Source: Achromobacter seleniivolatilans
GTDB taxonomy: Bacteria > Pseudomonadota > Gammaproteobacteria > Burkholderiales > Burkholderiaceae_B
Direction: 5' to 3'
Assembly (NCBI RefSeq): GCF_030864005.1
Contig: NZ_CP132976.1
Span: forward strand, 5,642,001-5,706,000
Length of the DNA stretch: 64,000 nucleotides
The notes below the pieces were generated by a model, which saw only the letters and a program-made list of their open reading frames with translations, was not told where the DNA came from and did not search any database. Both the position numbers and the translations under genes were made by a program. Position 1 is the stretch's first letter; each line of letters begins with the position of its first letter. Shown piece by piece: positions 54,415 to 63,558 of this stretch.

Positions 54415-55560
54415 TCAGCCCCGGGTGGGCAGTTCTACCACGCCGGAACCCAGCACCGACAGCTCGTCATCCTGATTGCGCGCTTCTTGTTCGATTTCAA
54501 CCAGGTGACGGCCGTCTTCCACATACTTGCGCTTGACGCGGCCCTTGAAGAAGAGCATGTCGCCTTCCGGGTTGTGGCGGCGGATTTTGCACGTGGATTT
54601 GCGCAGGAAACCCGCGTCGCCCATCCAGTTCGTCAGGTGGTGCGTCAACCAGGAATTGCGTTCTGGACCGTAGTCGTAAGCGCCGGGGGCGCCAACTTCC
54701 AGCGCGAATTCCTCTTCCCAGTGCACGCGTTCGGGCACGTCGGGAATGCCGAAGCGGTTGGTGATGCCTACACCGGGGTGCGCGTCTATCAGTTGCCACG
54801 CCAGTTTGTTGGCGCGGATGTACAAGCCGCCCCAACCTTGCGCGAAGGCAATGAAGCCCGTCACCGTCATCGGGCCTTTGAACATGACGGGCAGCTCTTC
54901 GCCTTCTTTCACGTCTTCCCAGTAACGGGGCGTGGCGCCGCGCACTTCTTCTTGCGCATACAGCTTGTAGGCTTCTTTGATTTCTTCGGGGCTGTAGCGG
55001 CGCGGCTCACGGGCGCGCACCTCTTTGTATTTGCTGCCTTGTTCACGGGCGTGATCGCGCTCGGTGCGGAAGCACCAGCTGTCGGCTTCAGCGACTTTGT
55101 CGCCGTCCTGGTTGAAGAAATCCACGTGATAGATCTGTTGCACCGCGCGGCCCGCAAAACGGGTCTGATGTTCGATCAGGTTTTTCAGATGCGCTTCGGT
55201 TGAGATCGTGTCGTTGCGTTTGACGTTCTTGTGCCAGGTCCAGTCAGCGCCCGACCACATGGCATGCACGCCAGGCAGACCGCCCACATAGCCCGACACA
55301 ATGCGGCTGGTAGAAAACAGAAAGCTGGGCAACGCGATGATGCCGCCGTGCTGGGTCTTGGCCGCGTATTCGGGATCGGACCACAGCGGATTGTCGTCGC
55401 CGATGCCGTGCGCATAGTGGCGAATGTTGTCGCGCGTGGCTTCATAGCACCACGGTTCGGCGGTAGCGCCGATCTTGACGCCTATCCGTTCGCGCAATTC
55501 GTCCAGGCCGCGCTCGGTGATTTTCGGGAAGCTTCTTTCTGTCTTGGTCGGGGTCAGCAT
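54415..55560 (-). CDS. double-hotdog MaoC-like acyl-CoA dehydratase
   Basis: A 381-residue protein with two hotdog domains. The N-terminal half (about 25-180) is the MaoC/FAS1-like dehydratase domain with DNIRHYAHGIGDDNPLWSDP and HGGIIALPSFLFS; the C-terminal half (about 200-375) has TVTGFIAFAQGWGGL and LTHHLTNWMGDAGFL. In single-domain hydratases the active motif is GDxNPxH; here the corresponding position is Trp (NPLW), as in other long members, so catalysis may use a different residue set. It would hydrate or dehydrate an acyl-CoA made by the neighbouring CoA ligase or CoA-transferase. The first gene downstream is the CoA-transferase gene, 55 bases away. Confidence 0.86.
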   Translation of the reverse strand: MLTPTKTERSFPKITERGLDELRERIGVKIGATAEPWCYEATRDNIRHYAHGIGDDNPLWSDPEYAAKTQHGGIIALPSFLFSTSRIVSGYVGGLPGVHAMWSGADWTWHKNVKRNDTISTEAHLKNLIEHQTRFAGRAVQQIYHVDFFNQDGDKVAEADSWCFRTERDHAREQGSKYKEVRAREPRRYSPEEIKEAYKLYAQEEVRGATPRYWEDVKEGEELPVMFKGPMTVTGFIAFAQGWGGLYIRANKLAWQLIDAHPGVGITNRFGIPDVPERVHWEEEFALEVGAPGAYDYGPERNSWLTHHLTNWMGDAGFLRKSTCKIRRHNPEGDMLFFKGRVKRKYVEDGRHLVEIEQEARNQDDELSVLGSGVVELPTRG

Positions 55561-55580
55561 GACGTCTCCTGGGGGGTGTT

Positions 55581-57167
55581 TTATGCGTGCGCAGCGGGCG
55601 CGGCATTGGCGGTTGATGCAACAGCGGTCGCTAACTCTTGCTCCCGCAATTTCCTGCGATGAATCTTTCCGGCGGGGGTCTTGGGAAGTTCTGGCACGAA
55701 CTCCACCTGACGCGGGTACTCGTGCTGGGCCAGGCGGCTGCGCACGGCATCCTGAATCTCTACAACGAAGGTTGCATCGCCCGCGCGGGCGGACACGACG
55801 AAGGCCTTGACGACCTGTCCGCGCAAAGCGTCCGGCACACCGATGGCGGCGGCCTCGGTCACGTCGGGATGCTTGAGGATGGCGTCTTCGATTTCCACCG
55901 CGCTCATCGTCCAGCCTGCCGAGATGATGACGTCGTCGGCGCGGCCGCCGTGCCAGAAGTAGCCGTCTTCATCGACGCGTCCCAGGTCTTTGGTCGCGAC
56001 CCAGGCGTCGCGGCGCCATAGTTTCAGTTCGCCCGTTTCGCCCGGCGCGCAAGGGGCGCCATTGGGGTCCTGGACCTGAACGCGCAAGCCCGGTACGGGT
56101 TTGCCCAAAGACCCCGCCTTGACCGTGAAGTCCGCCGCGCCGGGATAGTTCACCAGGCACACGCCAATCTCGGTGGTGCCGTACATGCTGCACACGGGCC
56201 GGCCGAAGGTGGATTCCACGAACGCAGAGGTTTCGCTATCGATGGGTTCACCGGTAAAGGAGACCTTGTCGAGCTGGTAGCGGTATTGGCCGGCCACGCC
56301 CGAATTTCGCATCATCCGGTAGTGCGTCGCGGCGGCCGAAATGTTGTTGAATCTGTGATCTTGCAAGGCTTGCAGCAGGCGTTCGGCGTTGAACTTGCCG
56401 GCATAGGCGCCGATGGTCACACCGAGTGCCAAGGGCGCGAGCGTGCCGTGCCACAAGCCGTGGCCCCAGGCGGGCGATGACGGACACATGAATCGGTCAT
56501 CCGGGCGCACGCCGGTGCCGTACAGCGCGGCCAGCATCAATGTGACAAGCGCGCGGTGAGTGTGCTTGACGGCGTCGGGCAGCTCGCGCGTGGTGCCGGA
56601 GGTGTATTGGAAGATCGCCAGATCATCGGCTCGGGTGTGGCATTCGTAGCGCGCGGGAAAGGCGGCCAGCCCGGCAATGAAATCGTCGTCCGCGATCACG
56701 ACTTGCATATCATCGGCGCCCGCCACCAGCGGCGCTTTTTCGGCATTCGTCACCAGCATCCGCGGCTTGCAGTCCTGCACCCGCAGGCGGATGCCGTCCG
56801 GCCCGAACAGGGTAAAGAGCGGCACCGCGATTGCGCCCATCTTCATTGCGCCAAACATCGCCACATAAAAAGGCAGCGACGGTTCCAGCATGACTGCCAC
56901 ACGATCGCCAGCGCGGATGCCCTGTTCAGCGAGGTAGTGCGCGAAGCGCGAGGACTCTTCAGAGATCTGACGAAAGCTGTAGGTCTCGTCGCCGCCTGCC
57001 GCCCGCACCAGGATGATCGCGGGCTGGTCCCGGTCCACGTGCCGGTCGATGCATTCGTGAGCAATGTTCATGTGCTCGCGATCGCCATCAAACAGCTCCC
57101 AGAGTTTGTCGGGAGAGCAAAGCGCCTGGGCGTCTGCGTAAGAGGTGGTCTGGGTCAGCTTCGTCAT
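55581..57167 (-). CDS. AMP-forming acyl-CoA synthetase
   Basis: A 528-residue adenylate-forming enzyme that activates a carboxylic acid to its CoA thioester. Core motifs are AIFQYTSGTTRELPDAVKHT (A3/P-loop; the usual run of small residues is partly altered), MYGTTEIG (A5) and the hinge region YFWHGGRADDVIISAGWTMS, with the catalytic lysine in KTPAGKIHRRKLRE near the C terminus. It resembles acetyl/benzoate-type ligases. ATG 57167 is chosen over 57194. It is the first gene of a four-gene run with a MaoC-like hydratase, CoA-transferase and Bug receptor, and is divergent from an IclR regulator. Confidence 0.91.
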   Translation of the reverse strand: MTKLTQTTSYADAQALCSPDKLWELFDGDREHMNIAHECIDRHVDRDQPAIILVRAAGGDETYSFRQISEESSRFAHYLAEQGIRAGDRVAVMLEPSLPFYVAMFGAMKMGAIAVPLFTLFGPDGIRLRVQDCKPRMLVTNAEKAPLVAGADDMQVVIADDDFIAGLAAFPARYECHTRADDLAIFQYTSGTTRELPDAVKHTHRALVTLMLAALYGTGVRPDDRFMCPSSPAWGHGLWHGTLAPLALGVTIGAYAGKFNAERLLQALQDHRFNNISAAATHYRMMRNSGVAGQYRYQLDKVSFTGEPIDSETSAFVESTFGRPVCSMYGTTEIGVCLVNYPGAADFTVKAGSLGKPVPGLRVQVQDPNGAPCAPGETGELKLWRRDAWVATKDLGRVDEDGYFWHGGRADDVIISAGWTMSAVEIEDAILKHPDVTEAAAIGVPDALRGQVVKAFVVSARAGDATFVVEIQDAVRSRLAQHEYPRQVEFVPELPKTPAGKIHRRKLREQELATAVASTANAAPAAHA

Positions 57168-57245
57168 TTCTGCGTACCTGTGTGGGGTCGGCAATCTGTG
57201 AAGTGACTATGCGCGCCTGCTTTTAAATTGTCAATAACGTCCATC

Positions 57246-57263
57246 AATTGTCTATAGACAATT
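57246..57263. promoter_or_regulatory. 18-bp perfect palindrome, probable IclR operator
   Basis: AATTGTCTATAGACAATT lies in the 166-base gap between the divergent CoA ligase and IclR starts. A further half-site AATTGTC is present at 57226-57232. IclR regulators bind such palindromes in divergent gaps; binding is inferred. Confidence 0.65.
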
Positions 57264-57333
57264 ATAGAGTGGGGTAAAGGCTTGCGATTGAGCCGCGCAA
57301 GGTATGCTTGCCGCAATAAAAACGGAGAGCCAG

Positions 57334-58134
57334 ATGAGTGAAGCCAGTACCCAGGAACCCGGCGCGGCCGCAGGCCCGCGCGTGCGCCCCGTGCCCGCGG
57401 TGACGCGATCAATCGCGATCCTGCGATTGCTGGGGCGCGGCGGCGCGCCGATGACGTTGAAGGCGATCTCGCAGGAGCTGGAAATGGTGACCAGCACCTG
57501 CCTGCATATTCTTCGTGTGCTGGTGGAAGAGGGCCTGGTGAAAGTCGACACCGGCACCAAGCGCTACAGCTTGGGCGTCGGCATGTTGACGCTGGCCCGT
57601 AGCGTTATTGAAAGCAGTCCATTTCCTGCGCTGGTGCAGCCGGTGCTGGACAAGCTGTCCAGCGCGGCAAACGTCACAGCCATTGGCGTGGAGGTGGCGG
57701 GCAGTGATCACATGGTGGTGCTGGCGCTGTCGCGTTCCACCGCGCCGTTCCGCCTGCATGTGGATGTGGGCAGCCGCTTTCCCGCGCTGATCAGCGCCAC
57801 CGGCCGTTTGGTGGCCGCGTTCTCGGATCTTTCAGACAAGGAGTTGGAGCGCCGCTTCAAAGCCCTGCGATGGGATCAGGCGCCAGAATATGCCGAGTGG
57901 AAAGCGGACCTGGACGCTGTGCGCCGCGACGGCTACAGCATGGACCGCAATCACTACATCAACGGCGTCGTTGTAATCGCGGTGCCGGTGTTCGACAGCC
58001 ATAAACGCATGACGCATTCGCTGGTGGCGGCGGGACTTGCCGAGCAACTGGATGACACGCGTGCCAGGACCTTGGCGCAAGACCTGCAAAGCGAAGCGAA
58101 TGCGTTGTCCCAATTGCTTTCAGCGCGTAGCTGA
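57334..58134 (+). CDS. IclR-family transcriptional regulator of the acyl-CoA cluster
   Basis: A 266-residue regulator. The N-terminal winged HTH (about 20-85) contains AVTRSIAILRLLGRGGAPMT and ISQELEMVTSTCLHILRVL; the effector domain (about 95-262) includes LDKLSSAANVTAIGVEVAGS and HYINGVVVIAVPVFD. ATG 57334 has GGAGAG upstream and is preferred to ATG 57304. It reads away from the CoA ligase-MaoC-CoA-transferase-Bug genes across a perfect palindrome, so it is their likely regulator, responding to the acid or its CoA ester. Confidence 0.91.
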   Translation: MSEASTQEPGAAAGPRVRPVPAVTRSIAILRLLGRGGAPMTLKAISQELEMVTSTCLHILRVLVEEGLVKVDTGTKRYSLGVGMLTLARSVIESSPFPALVQPVLDKLSSAANVTAIGVEVAGSDHMVVLALSRSTAPFRLHVDVGSRFPALISATGRLVAAFSDLSDKELERRFKALRWDQAPEYAEWKADLDAVRRDGYSMDRNHYINGVVVIAVPVFDSHKRMTHSLVAAGLAEQLDDTRARTLAQDLQSEANALSQLLSARS

Positions 58135-58200
58135 TGCGTATGCAGGATGCGCCCGTAGTCGTGTGGATGAGGGCTGAAGGACAGCGCAAAGGAAGGGGTA

Positions 58201-58899
58201 ATGGCAGGTCCCAGAAAGCGAAGAAAATCCCTTGAGGCGGCGGCGCCGCCGCCTCATTATGAAACGTGGCTGACAGAGATTTTTGATCATCCCGTGGATG
58301 TAAATCCAAACTGTGAATACGACAACCAGTTGTCGTTCGCTGTTGACGAGGCCGGTCAGGCGGAACTGCTTGCCTACACATTGGAAAACTGCGCGCGCGA
58401 TCTCGCTGGATTTTCAGATCTTCAGGTGAGCGCTGGGCTGCGTTGTTTCTTTTGCCCGGGCAGCGCGGATATCGTGTGCGACATTGCTTCGGACTTCGTT
58501 CCCATAGCGCTTCGGCTGCGTGTTATCGCCGCCATCAAGACGCTATACCGGGACTGCTTTGAGCCGCGCTGCGCGCCCGTGCTCGGGAGCCGGAATGAAG
58601 AGGGAAATCCCCTCAACGAGATTTGCTACATGTTGTGGGATATCACGCCGGTACTGCTCTGGGGGCGCGAGCCGTCCGAACAGGTTTTTCAGCAAGCTGT
58701 GCTTGATGTGCTGGAAGAAGCCCTGGTGTCGCCCAATCCCGCTTGCGTGGAAAGCGCATTGCACGGATTGGGGCATATCCAGCGCGACTGCAAAGCCGAT
58801 GTCGCTCGAATCGTCTCGGCTTATTTGCGGCGTAATGTGTTTGCGGCTCCAGGGCTGCAATCGTATGCAAGGCTGGCGGCAGAGGGCAGGGTGCAGTGA
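58201..58899 (+). CDS. soluble helical protein of unknown function
   Basis: A 232-residue protein that I do not recognise. It starts with a basic leader (MAGPRKRRKS), then aromatic/acidic segments (YETWLTEIFDHP) and a mostly helical remainder with Cys and Trp residues (RCFFCPGSADIVC, MLWDITPVLLWGREP). The C-terminal half (VLDVLEEALVSPNPACVESA, then LHGLGHIQRDCKADVARI) resembles HEAT/ARM-type helical pairs. The ATG follows AAGGAAGGGGTA, a good ribosome-binding site. It is 66 bases after the IclR gene and converges on prpF. Possibly an immunity-like or scaffold protein, but no function is claimed. Confidence 0.72.
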   Translation: MAGPRKRRKSLEAAAPPPHYETWLTEIFDHPVDVNPNCEYDNQLSFAVDEAGQAELLAYTLENCARDLAGFSDLQVSAGLRCFFCPGSADIVCDIASDFVPIALRLRVIAAIKTLYRDCFEPRCAPVLGSRNEEGNPLNEICYMLWDITPVLLWGREPSEQVFQQAVLDVLEEALVSPNPACVESALHGLGHIQRDCKADVARIVSAYLRRNVFAAPGLQSYARLAAEGRVQ

Positions 58900-58977
58900 T
58901 GTGTTGCCGCCGTAGCCTATCTTGAGCTAGCCTGCACTGACAGACAGTGACTCATCCAGGCAAAGCGCCTACTCGCG

Positions 58978-60162
58978 TCAAAACCCCGCTTTCGGCACGT
59001 GCACCCGGCCTTCCATCAGCACACGTGCGCTGCGGCTCATGATGGCTTTGGTCACCTTCCATTCGCCATCGACCAACTGGGCTTGCGCACCCACGCGCAG
59101 GGTGCCCGACGGGTGGCCGAAGCACACCTGATCGCGCTCGCTGCCGCCCGCGGCCAGATTGACCAGCGTGCCGGGAACGGCGGCGGCCGTGGCGATGGCT
59201 ACCGATGCCGTGCCCATCATGGCGTGATGCAGCTTGCCCATCGACAGGGCGCGCACCAGCACATCGATATCACCTTCGCCGATCTGCTTGCCGGCGGACG
59301 ATTGGTAGGCCTTGGGAGGCGCGACGAATGCCACCTTGGGCGTGTGCTGGCGGCTGGCGGCTTCTTCGATTTTCTGAATCAGGCCCATGCGCAGAGCGCC
59401 GTGCGCGCGGATGGTTTCGAACCGCGCTAACGCGGCGGCGTCGCCGTTGATGTCGTCTTGCAGCTCCGTTCCCAGATACCCCAGCGCGTCGGCATTCAGG
59501 AAAATGGTCGGGATGCCGGAGTTGATCATCGTGGCCTTGAAGGTACCCACGCCGGGCACTTCCAGGTCATCCACCAAGTTGCCGGTGGGGAACATGGAGC
59601 CGCCGTCGCCGTCTTCCGCCGGGTCCATGAATTCCAGTTGCAGTTCCGCTGCGGGGAAGGTGACGCCATCCAATTCAAAGTCGCCGGTTTCTTGCACGGC
59701 GCCATCGGTGATGGGCACATGGGCGATGATGGTTTTCTTGATGTTGGCCTGCCAGATGCGCACGATCGCGATGCCGTTGGACGGCACGCGAGCCGGGTCG
59801 ACGAGACCGTTGGTGATGGCGAACGGACCCACTGCGGCGGACAGGTTGCCGCAGTTGCCGCTCCAGTCCACAAATGGTTGATCGATGGAAACCTGGCCAA
59901 ACAGGTAGTCCACGTCATGGCCGGGTTGCGTGCTTTTGCCGACGATCACTGTTTTGCTGGTGCTGGACGTAGCGGCGCCCATCCCGTCGATCTGCTTGCC
60001 GTAAGGGTCGGGGCTGCCGATGACGCGCATCAGCAGCGCGTCGCGCGCGGCGCCGGGCACGCGGGCGGATTCGGGCAAATCGTCCAGCTTGAAGAACACG
60101 CCTTTGCTGGTGCCGCCGCGCATGTAGGTCGCGGTGATCTTGGTCTGGGGGGCATGGGCCAT
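58978..60162 (-). CDS. prpF: 2-methylaconitate cis-trans isomerase PrpF
   Basis: A 394-residue protein of the diaminopimelate epimerase-like fold, the size of characterised PrpF. Conserved parts are ATYMRGGTSKGVFFKLDDLP at the N terminus, GNCGNLSAAVGPFAI (catalytic-site region), HVPITDGAVQETGDFELDG and KLHHAMMGTASVA. PrpF converts the trans-2-methylaconitate made by AcnD into the cis isomer used by aconitase in the methylcitrate cycle of propionate breakdown. It is downstream of acnD, after a 67-base gap with a hairpin. Confidence 0.94.
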   Translation of the reverse strand: MAHAPQTKITATYMRGGTSKGVFFKLDDLPESARVPGAARDALLMRVIGSPDPYGKQIDGMGAATSSTSKTVIVGKSTQPGHDVDYLFGQVSIDQPFVDWSGNCGNLSAAVGPFAITNGLVDPARVPSNGIAIVRIWQANIKKTIIAHVPITDGAVQETGDFELDGVTFPAAELQLEFMDPAEDGDGGSMFPTGNLVDDLEVPGVGTFKATMINSGIPTIFLNADALGYLGTELQDDINGDAAALARFETIRAHGALRMGLIQKIEEAASRQHTPKVAFVAPPKAYQSSAGKQIGEGDIDVLVRALSMGKLHHAMMGTASVAIATAAAVPGTLVNLAAGGSERDQVCFGHPSGTLRVGAQAQLVDGEWKVTKAIMSRSARVLMEGRVHVPKAGF

Positions 60163-60193
60163 GGGGCAGTCCTGATGTCTTGGTTTTAGGGGC

Positions 60194-60215
60194 GGCGGGC
60201 GCTTCTGCGCCCGCC
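60194..60215 (-). other. intercistronic 9-bp hairpin between acnD and prpF
   Basis: GGCGGGCGC/GCGCCCGCC (60194-60202 and 60207-60215) with a 4-base loop. No T run follows on the minus strand. Likely an mRNA-processing or attenuation element lowering prpF relative to acnD, by inference. Confidence 0.45.
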
Positions 60216-60229
60216 ATACCGATGCGTGA

Positions 60230-62851
60230 TCAGCTGGCTTTCTTTGCGGCGCCGGCGCTTGATTCCGATTCCAGGAAGTCCTGGGCGAAGCGTTGCAGCA
60301 CGCCGCCGGCCTCGTAGATCGAGACTTCTTCGGCGGTATCCAGGCGGCAGGTCACGGGTACTTGCACGGTCTCGCCATTGCGGCGGTGTATCACCAGTGT
60401 CAGGTCCGTGCGCGGGGTGCGCTCGCCGATGACGTCGTAGCTTTCCGTGCCGTCCAGACCCAGCGTATTGCGGTTGACGCCCGGTTTGAACTCCAGCGGC
60501 AACACGCCCATGCCGATCAGGTTGGTGCGGTGAATGCGTTCAAAGCCTTCCGCCGCAATGGCTTCGACGCCAGCCAGACGCACGCCCTTGGCGGCCCAGT
60601 CGCGTGACGAGCCCTGGCCGTAGTCAGCGCCCGCCACGATGATCAGCGGCTGCTTGCGGTCCATATAGGTTTCAATGGCTTCCCACATGCGCATGACCTG
60701 GCCTTCCGGTTCAACGCGGGCAAGCGAGCCTTGCTGAACAGTGCCGTCGTCGTTCTTCACCATTTCGTTGAACAGCTTGGGGTTGGCGAAGGTGGCGCGT
60801 TGCGCGGTCAGGTGATCACCGCGATGGGTCGCGTACGAGTTGAAGTCCTCTTCCGGCAGGCCCATCTTGTCCAGGTATTCGCCCGCGGCGCTGTCCAGCA
60901 AAATGGCGTTGGATGGCGACAGGTGGTCGGTGGTGATGTTGTCGCCCAGCACGGCCAGCGGCAGCATGCCGCGCAGCGTGCGTTCGCCAGCTAGCGCGCC
61001 TTCCCAGTACGGCGGACGGCGGATATAAGTGCTTTGCGCGCGCCAGTTGTACAAGGGGCTGACGGCGGTCTTTTGCTCGGTCTGGATGCCGAACATGGGC
61101 GCGTAGACTTTGCGGAATTGTTCCGGCTTGACCGCTTCTTTGACCATGGCGTCGATTTCTTCGTCGCTGGGCCAGATGTCCTTCAGGCGGATCTCGCGCC
61201 CGTTGTGATCCAGGCCCAGCACGTCGCGTTCAATGTCAAAACGGATGGTGCCAGCGATGGCGTAGGCCACCACCAGCGGAGGCGAGGCCAGGAAGGCTTG
61301 TTTGGCGTAGGGATGGATGCGGCCGTCGAAGTTGCGGTTGCCGGAAAGCACGGCAGTCGTGTAGAGGTCGCGATCGATGATCTCTTCCTGGATCACGGGG
61401 TCCAGTGCGCCGGACATGCCGTTGCACGTAGTACAGGCAAACGCCACGATGCCAAAACCCAGACGTTCCAGATCTTCGGTCAGGCCAGCTTCGTCCAGAT
61501 ACAGCTGCACGGCCTTGGAGCCAGGCGCAAGCGAGCTTTTCACCCAAGGCTTGCGCGACAGGCCCATGCGGTTCGCGTTGCGCGCCAAGAGGCCCGCCGC
61601 GATGACGTTGCGCGGATTGCTGGTGTTGGTGCAGCTGGTGATGGCAGCGATGATGACGGCGCCGTCGGGCATCAGGCCAGGTTCGTTTTCCACAACGCCG
61701 GAGATACCGCGTTCGGCCAGATCCGACACCGGCAGACGGCGATGCGGATTGGAGGGGCCTGCCAGCGTGCGCACCACCGTCGACAAGTCAAAACGCAGTA
61801 CGCGTTCATATTCAGCGGTGGCCAAACTGTCGGACCACAGGCCCGCAGTCTTGGCATAGTTTTCCACCAAGGCGATCTGTTCGTCTTCGCGTCCTGTCAG
61901 GCGCAGGTAGTCGATGGTCTGTTGATCAATCGAGAACATCGCAGCGGTGGCGCCGTATTCAGGCGCCATGTTTGAAATGGTCGCGCGATCCCCCAGCGTC
62001 AGGCTGGCTGCGCCTGCGCCGTAGAACTCCAGATAGGCGCCCACGACCTTCTCTTTGCGCAGGAATTCGGTCAGGGTCAGCACGATGTCGGTAGCGGTAA
62101 TGCCGGGCTGGGCGCGGCCGGTCAGTTCCACGCCGATGATGTCGGGCAGGCGCATCCACGACGCGCGGCCCAGCATGACGTTTTCGGCTTCAAGGCCGCC
62201 CACGCCGATGGCGATAACGCCCAGCGCGTCCACGTGCGGGGTGTGGCTGTCTGTGCCCACCAGCGTGTCGGGGAACGCCACGCCATCTTGCGTGTAGATC
62301 ACCGGCGACATCCGTTCCAGATTGATCTGGTGCATGATGCCGTTGCCCGGCGGCACGACTTCAATATTGCGGAAGGCTTGTTTGGTCCAGTCGATGAAAT
62401 GGAAGCGGTCTTCGTTGCGGCGGTCTTCGACGGCGCGGTTGCGCGCAAAGGCGTCGGGATCGGTGCCGTCGAATTCCACGGCCAGCGAGTGGTCCACGAT
62501 CAACTGCACTGGCACCACCGGGTTGACCTTGGCGGGGTCGCCGCCCATGTCGGCGATGGCATCGCGCAGCCCAGCCAGGTCGACCAGTGCGGTCTGACCC
62601 AGAATGTCATGACAGACCACACGCGCGGGGAACCACGGAAAATCCAGGTCGCGGCGGCGTTCGATCAGTTGCTTCAAGGCATCGGTCAGCATTGCGGGAT
62701 CGCAACGGCGCACGAGGTTTTCGGCCAGCACGCGCGACGTGTAGGGCAGGCCGGCATAGGCGCCCGGGGCGATTGCCTCGACCGCGGCGCGGGCGTCGAA
62801 ATAGTCCAGGCGGGTGCCAGGCAGGGTCTTGCGGTACGCGTGGTTCATCAT
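60230..62851 (-). CDS. acnD: 2-methylcitrate dehydratase, Fe-S dependent (AcnD)
   Basis: An 873-residue aconitase-superfamily protein that dehydrates 2-methylcitrate to 2-methylaconitate with a [4Fe-4S] cluster. The cluster cysteines are visible in ITSCTNTSNP and FACTTCNGMSG. Other signatures are GTDSHTPHVDALGVIAIGVG, MAPEYGATAAMFSID and, in the C-terminal swivel domain, VAGADYGQGSSRDWAAKG. Its pairing with prpF separates AcnD from ordinary AcnA. The ATG overlaps the stop of the upstream GntR gene by 4 bases. The genes prpB (lyase) and prpC (synthase), often in the same operon, are not present here. Confidence 0.95.
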   Translation of the reverse strand: MMNHAYRKTLPGTRLDYFDARAAVEAIAPGAYAGLPYTSRVLAENLVRRCDPAMLTDALKQLIERRRDLDFPWFPARVVCHDILGQTALVDLAGLRDAIADMGGDPAKVNPVVPVQLIVDHSLAVEFDGTDPDAFARNRAVEDRRNEDRFHFIDWTKQAFRNIEVVPPGNGIMHQINLERMSPVIYTQDGVAFPDTLVGTDSHTPHVDALGVIAIGVGGLEAENVMLGRASWMRLPDIIGVELTGRAQPGITATDIVLTLTEFLRKEKVVGAYLEFYGAGAASLTLGDRATISNMAPEYGATAAMFSIDQQTIDYLRLTGREDEQIALVENYAKTAGLWSDSLATAEYERVLRFDLSTVVRTLAGPSNPHRRLPVSDLAERGISGVVENEPGLMPDGAVIIAAITSCTNTSNPRNVIAAGLLARNANRMGLSRKPWVKSSLAPGSKAVQLYLDEAGLTEDLERLGFGIVAFACTTCNGMSGALDPVIQEEIIDRDLYTTAVLSGNRNFDGRIHPYAKQAFLASPPLVVAYAIAGTIRFDIERDVLGLDHNGREIRLKDIWPSDEEIDAMVKEAVKPEQFRKVYAPMFGIQTEQKTAVSPLYNWRAQSTYIRRPPYWEGALAGERTLRGMLPLAVLGDNITTDHLSPSNAILLDSAAGEYLDKMGLPEEDFNSYATHRGDHLTAQRATFANPKLFNEMVKNDDGTVQQGSLARVEPEGQVMRMWEAIETYMDRKQPLIIVAGADYGQGSSRDWAAKGVRLAGVEAIAAEGFERIHRTNLIGMGVLPLEFKPGVNRNTLGLDGTESYDVIGERTPRTDLTLVIHRRNGETVQVPVTCRLDTAEEVSIYEAGGVLQRFAQDFLESESSAGAAKKAS

Positions 62852-63558
62852 GCCTCCGTGCGCTGCTGCTTGCTTTGCGCGATCTGTTGTTCGATGTTGA
62901 TGCGGGATACGCGGATGTGACGGCGCATCAGGATTTCAGCCAGTTCGCCATCACCGTCGGCAATGGCGTCAAGAATGCGGTGGTGTTCGGCATAAGCCTG
63001 CCGGGGGCGGTTGGGCGTGGTGGAGTACTGGATGCGGTACATGCGCGCCAACTGATAGAGCTCGTCGCACAGCATGCGAAACAGCATCTGGTTGCCGCTG
63101 CCTTTGACGATGCGATAGTGGAAGTCGTAATCGCCTTCCTGCTGGTAGTAACCCAAGCCGGCCTGGAAGGCGGCGTCGCGCTCATGCGCTTCAAGCACGC
63201 CGCGCAGTTCCGCGATTTCTGACGGTGGCATGCGCTCGGCCGCCAAGCGGCAGGCCATGCCTTCAAGCGACTCCCGGATTTCGTAGAGTTCGGAAAGCTC
63301 TTGCTGGGATAGCGACACGACGCGGGCGCCTGCATGCGGCACGCGCACCAGCAGCCTTTGGCCTTCGAGCCGGTGCAGCGCTTCGCGCAGCGGACCCCGG
63401 CTGACGCCGTGGATGCGCGCCAGCTCTGGCTCAGAAATCTTGCTGCCGGGGGCGATTTCCCCCTTGATGATGGCGGACTGGATCTTCTTGAAGATATGTT
63501 CCGACAGCGTTTCGCTATCGCCCGGCAGCGCACCCGGCAGGGTCAGCACTTTGCTCAT
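62848..63558 (-). CDS. GntR-family (FCD) regulator of the acnD-prpF genes
   Basis: A 236-residue regulator with a winged HTH (about 15-85: LSEHIFKKIQSAIIKGEIAP, then LARIHGVSRGPLREALHRLE) and an FCD helical domain (about 95-225) with the metal-binding His pattern (YDFHYRIVKGSGN and YAEHHRIL). It is the first gene of the unit and overlaps acnD by 4 bases. In enterobacteria the prp regulator is a sigma-54 activator, so this is the betaproteobacterial GntR alternative; methylcitrate is the expected ligand by analogy. Its ATG lies inside an ATTGTGTCAACAAT motif. Confidence 0.89.
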   Translation of the reverse strand: MSKVLTLPGALPGDSETLSEHIFKKIQSAIIKGEIAPGSKISEPELARIHGVSRGPLREALHRLEGQRLLVRVPHAGARVVSLSQQELSELYEIRESLEGMACRLAAERMPPSEIAELRGVLEAHERDAAFQAGLGYYQQEGDYDFHYRIVKGSGNQMLFRMLCDELYQLARMYRIQYSTTPNRPRQAYAEHHRILDAIADGDGELAEILMRRHIRVSRINIEQQIAQSKQQRTEA

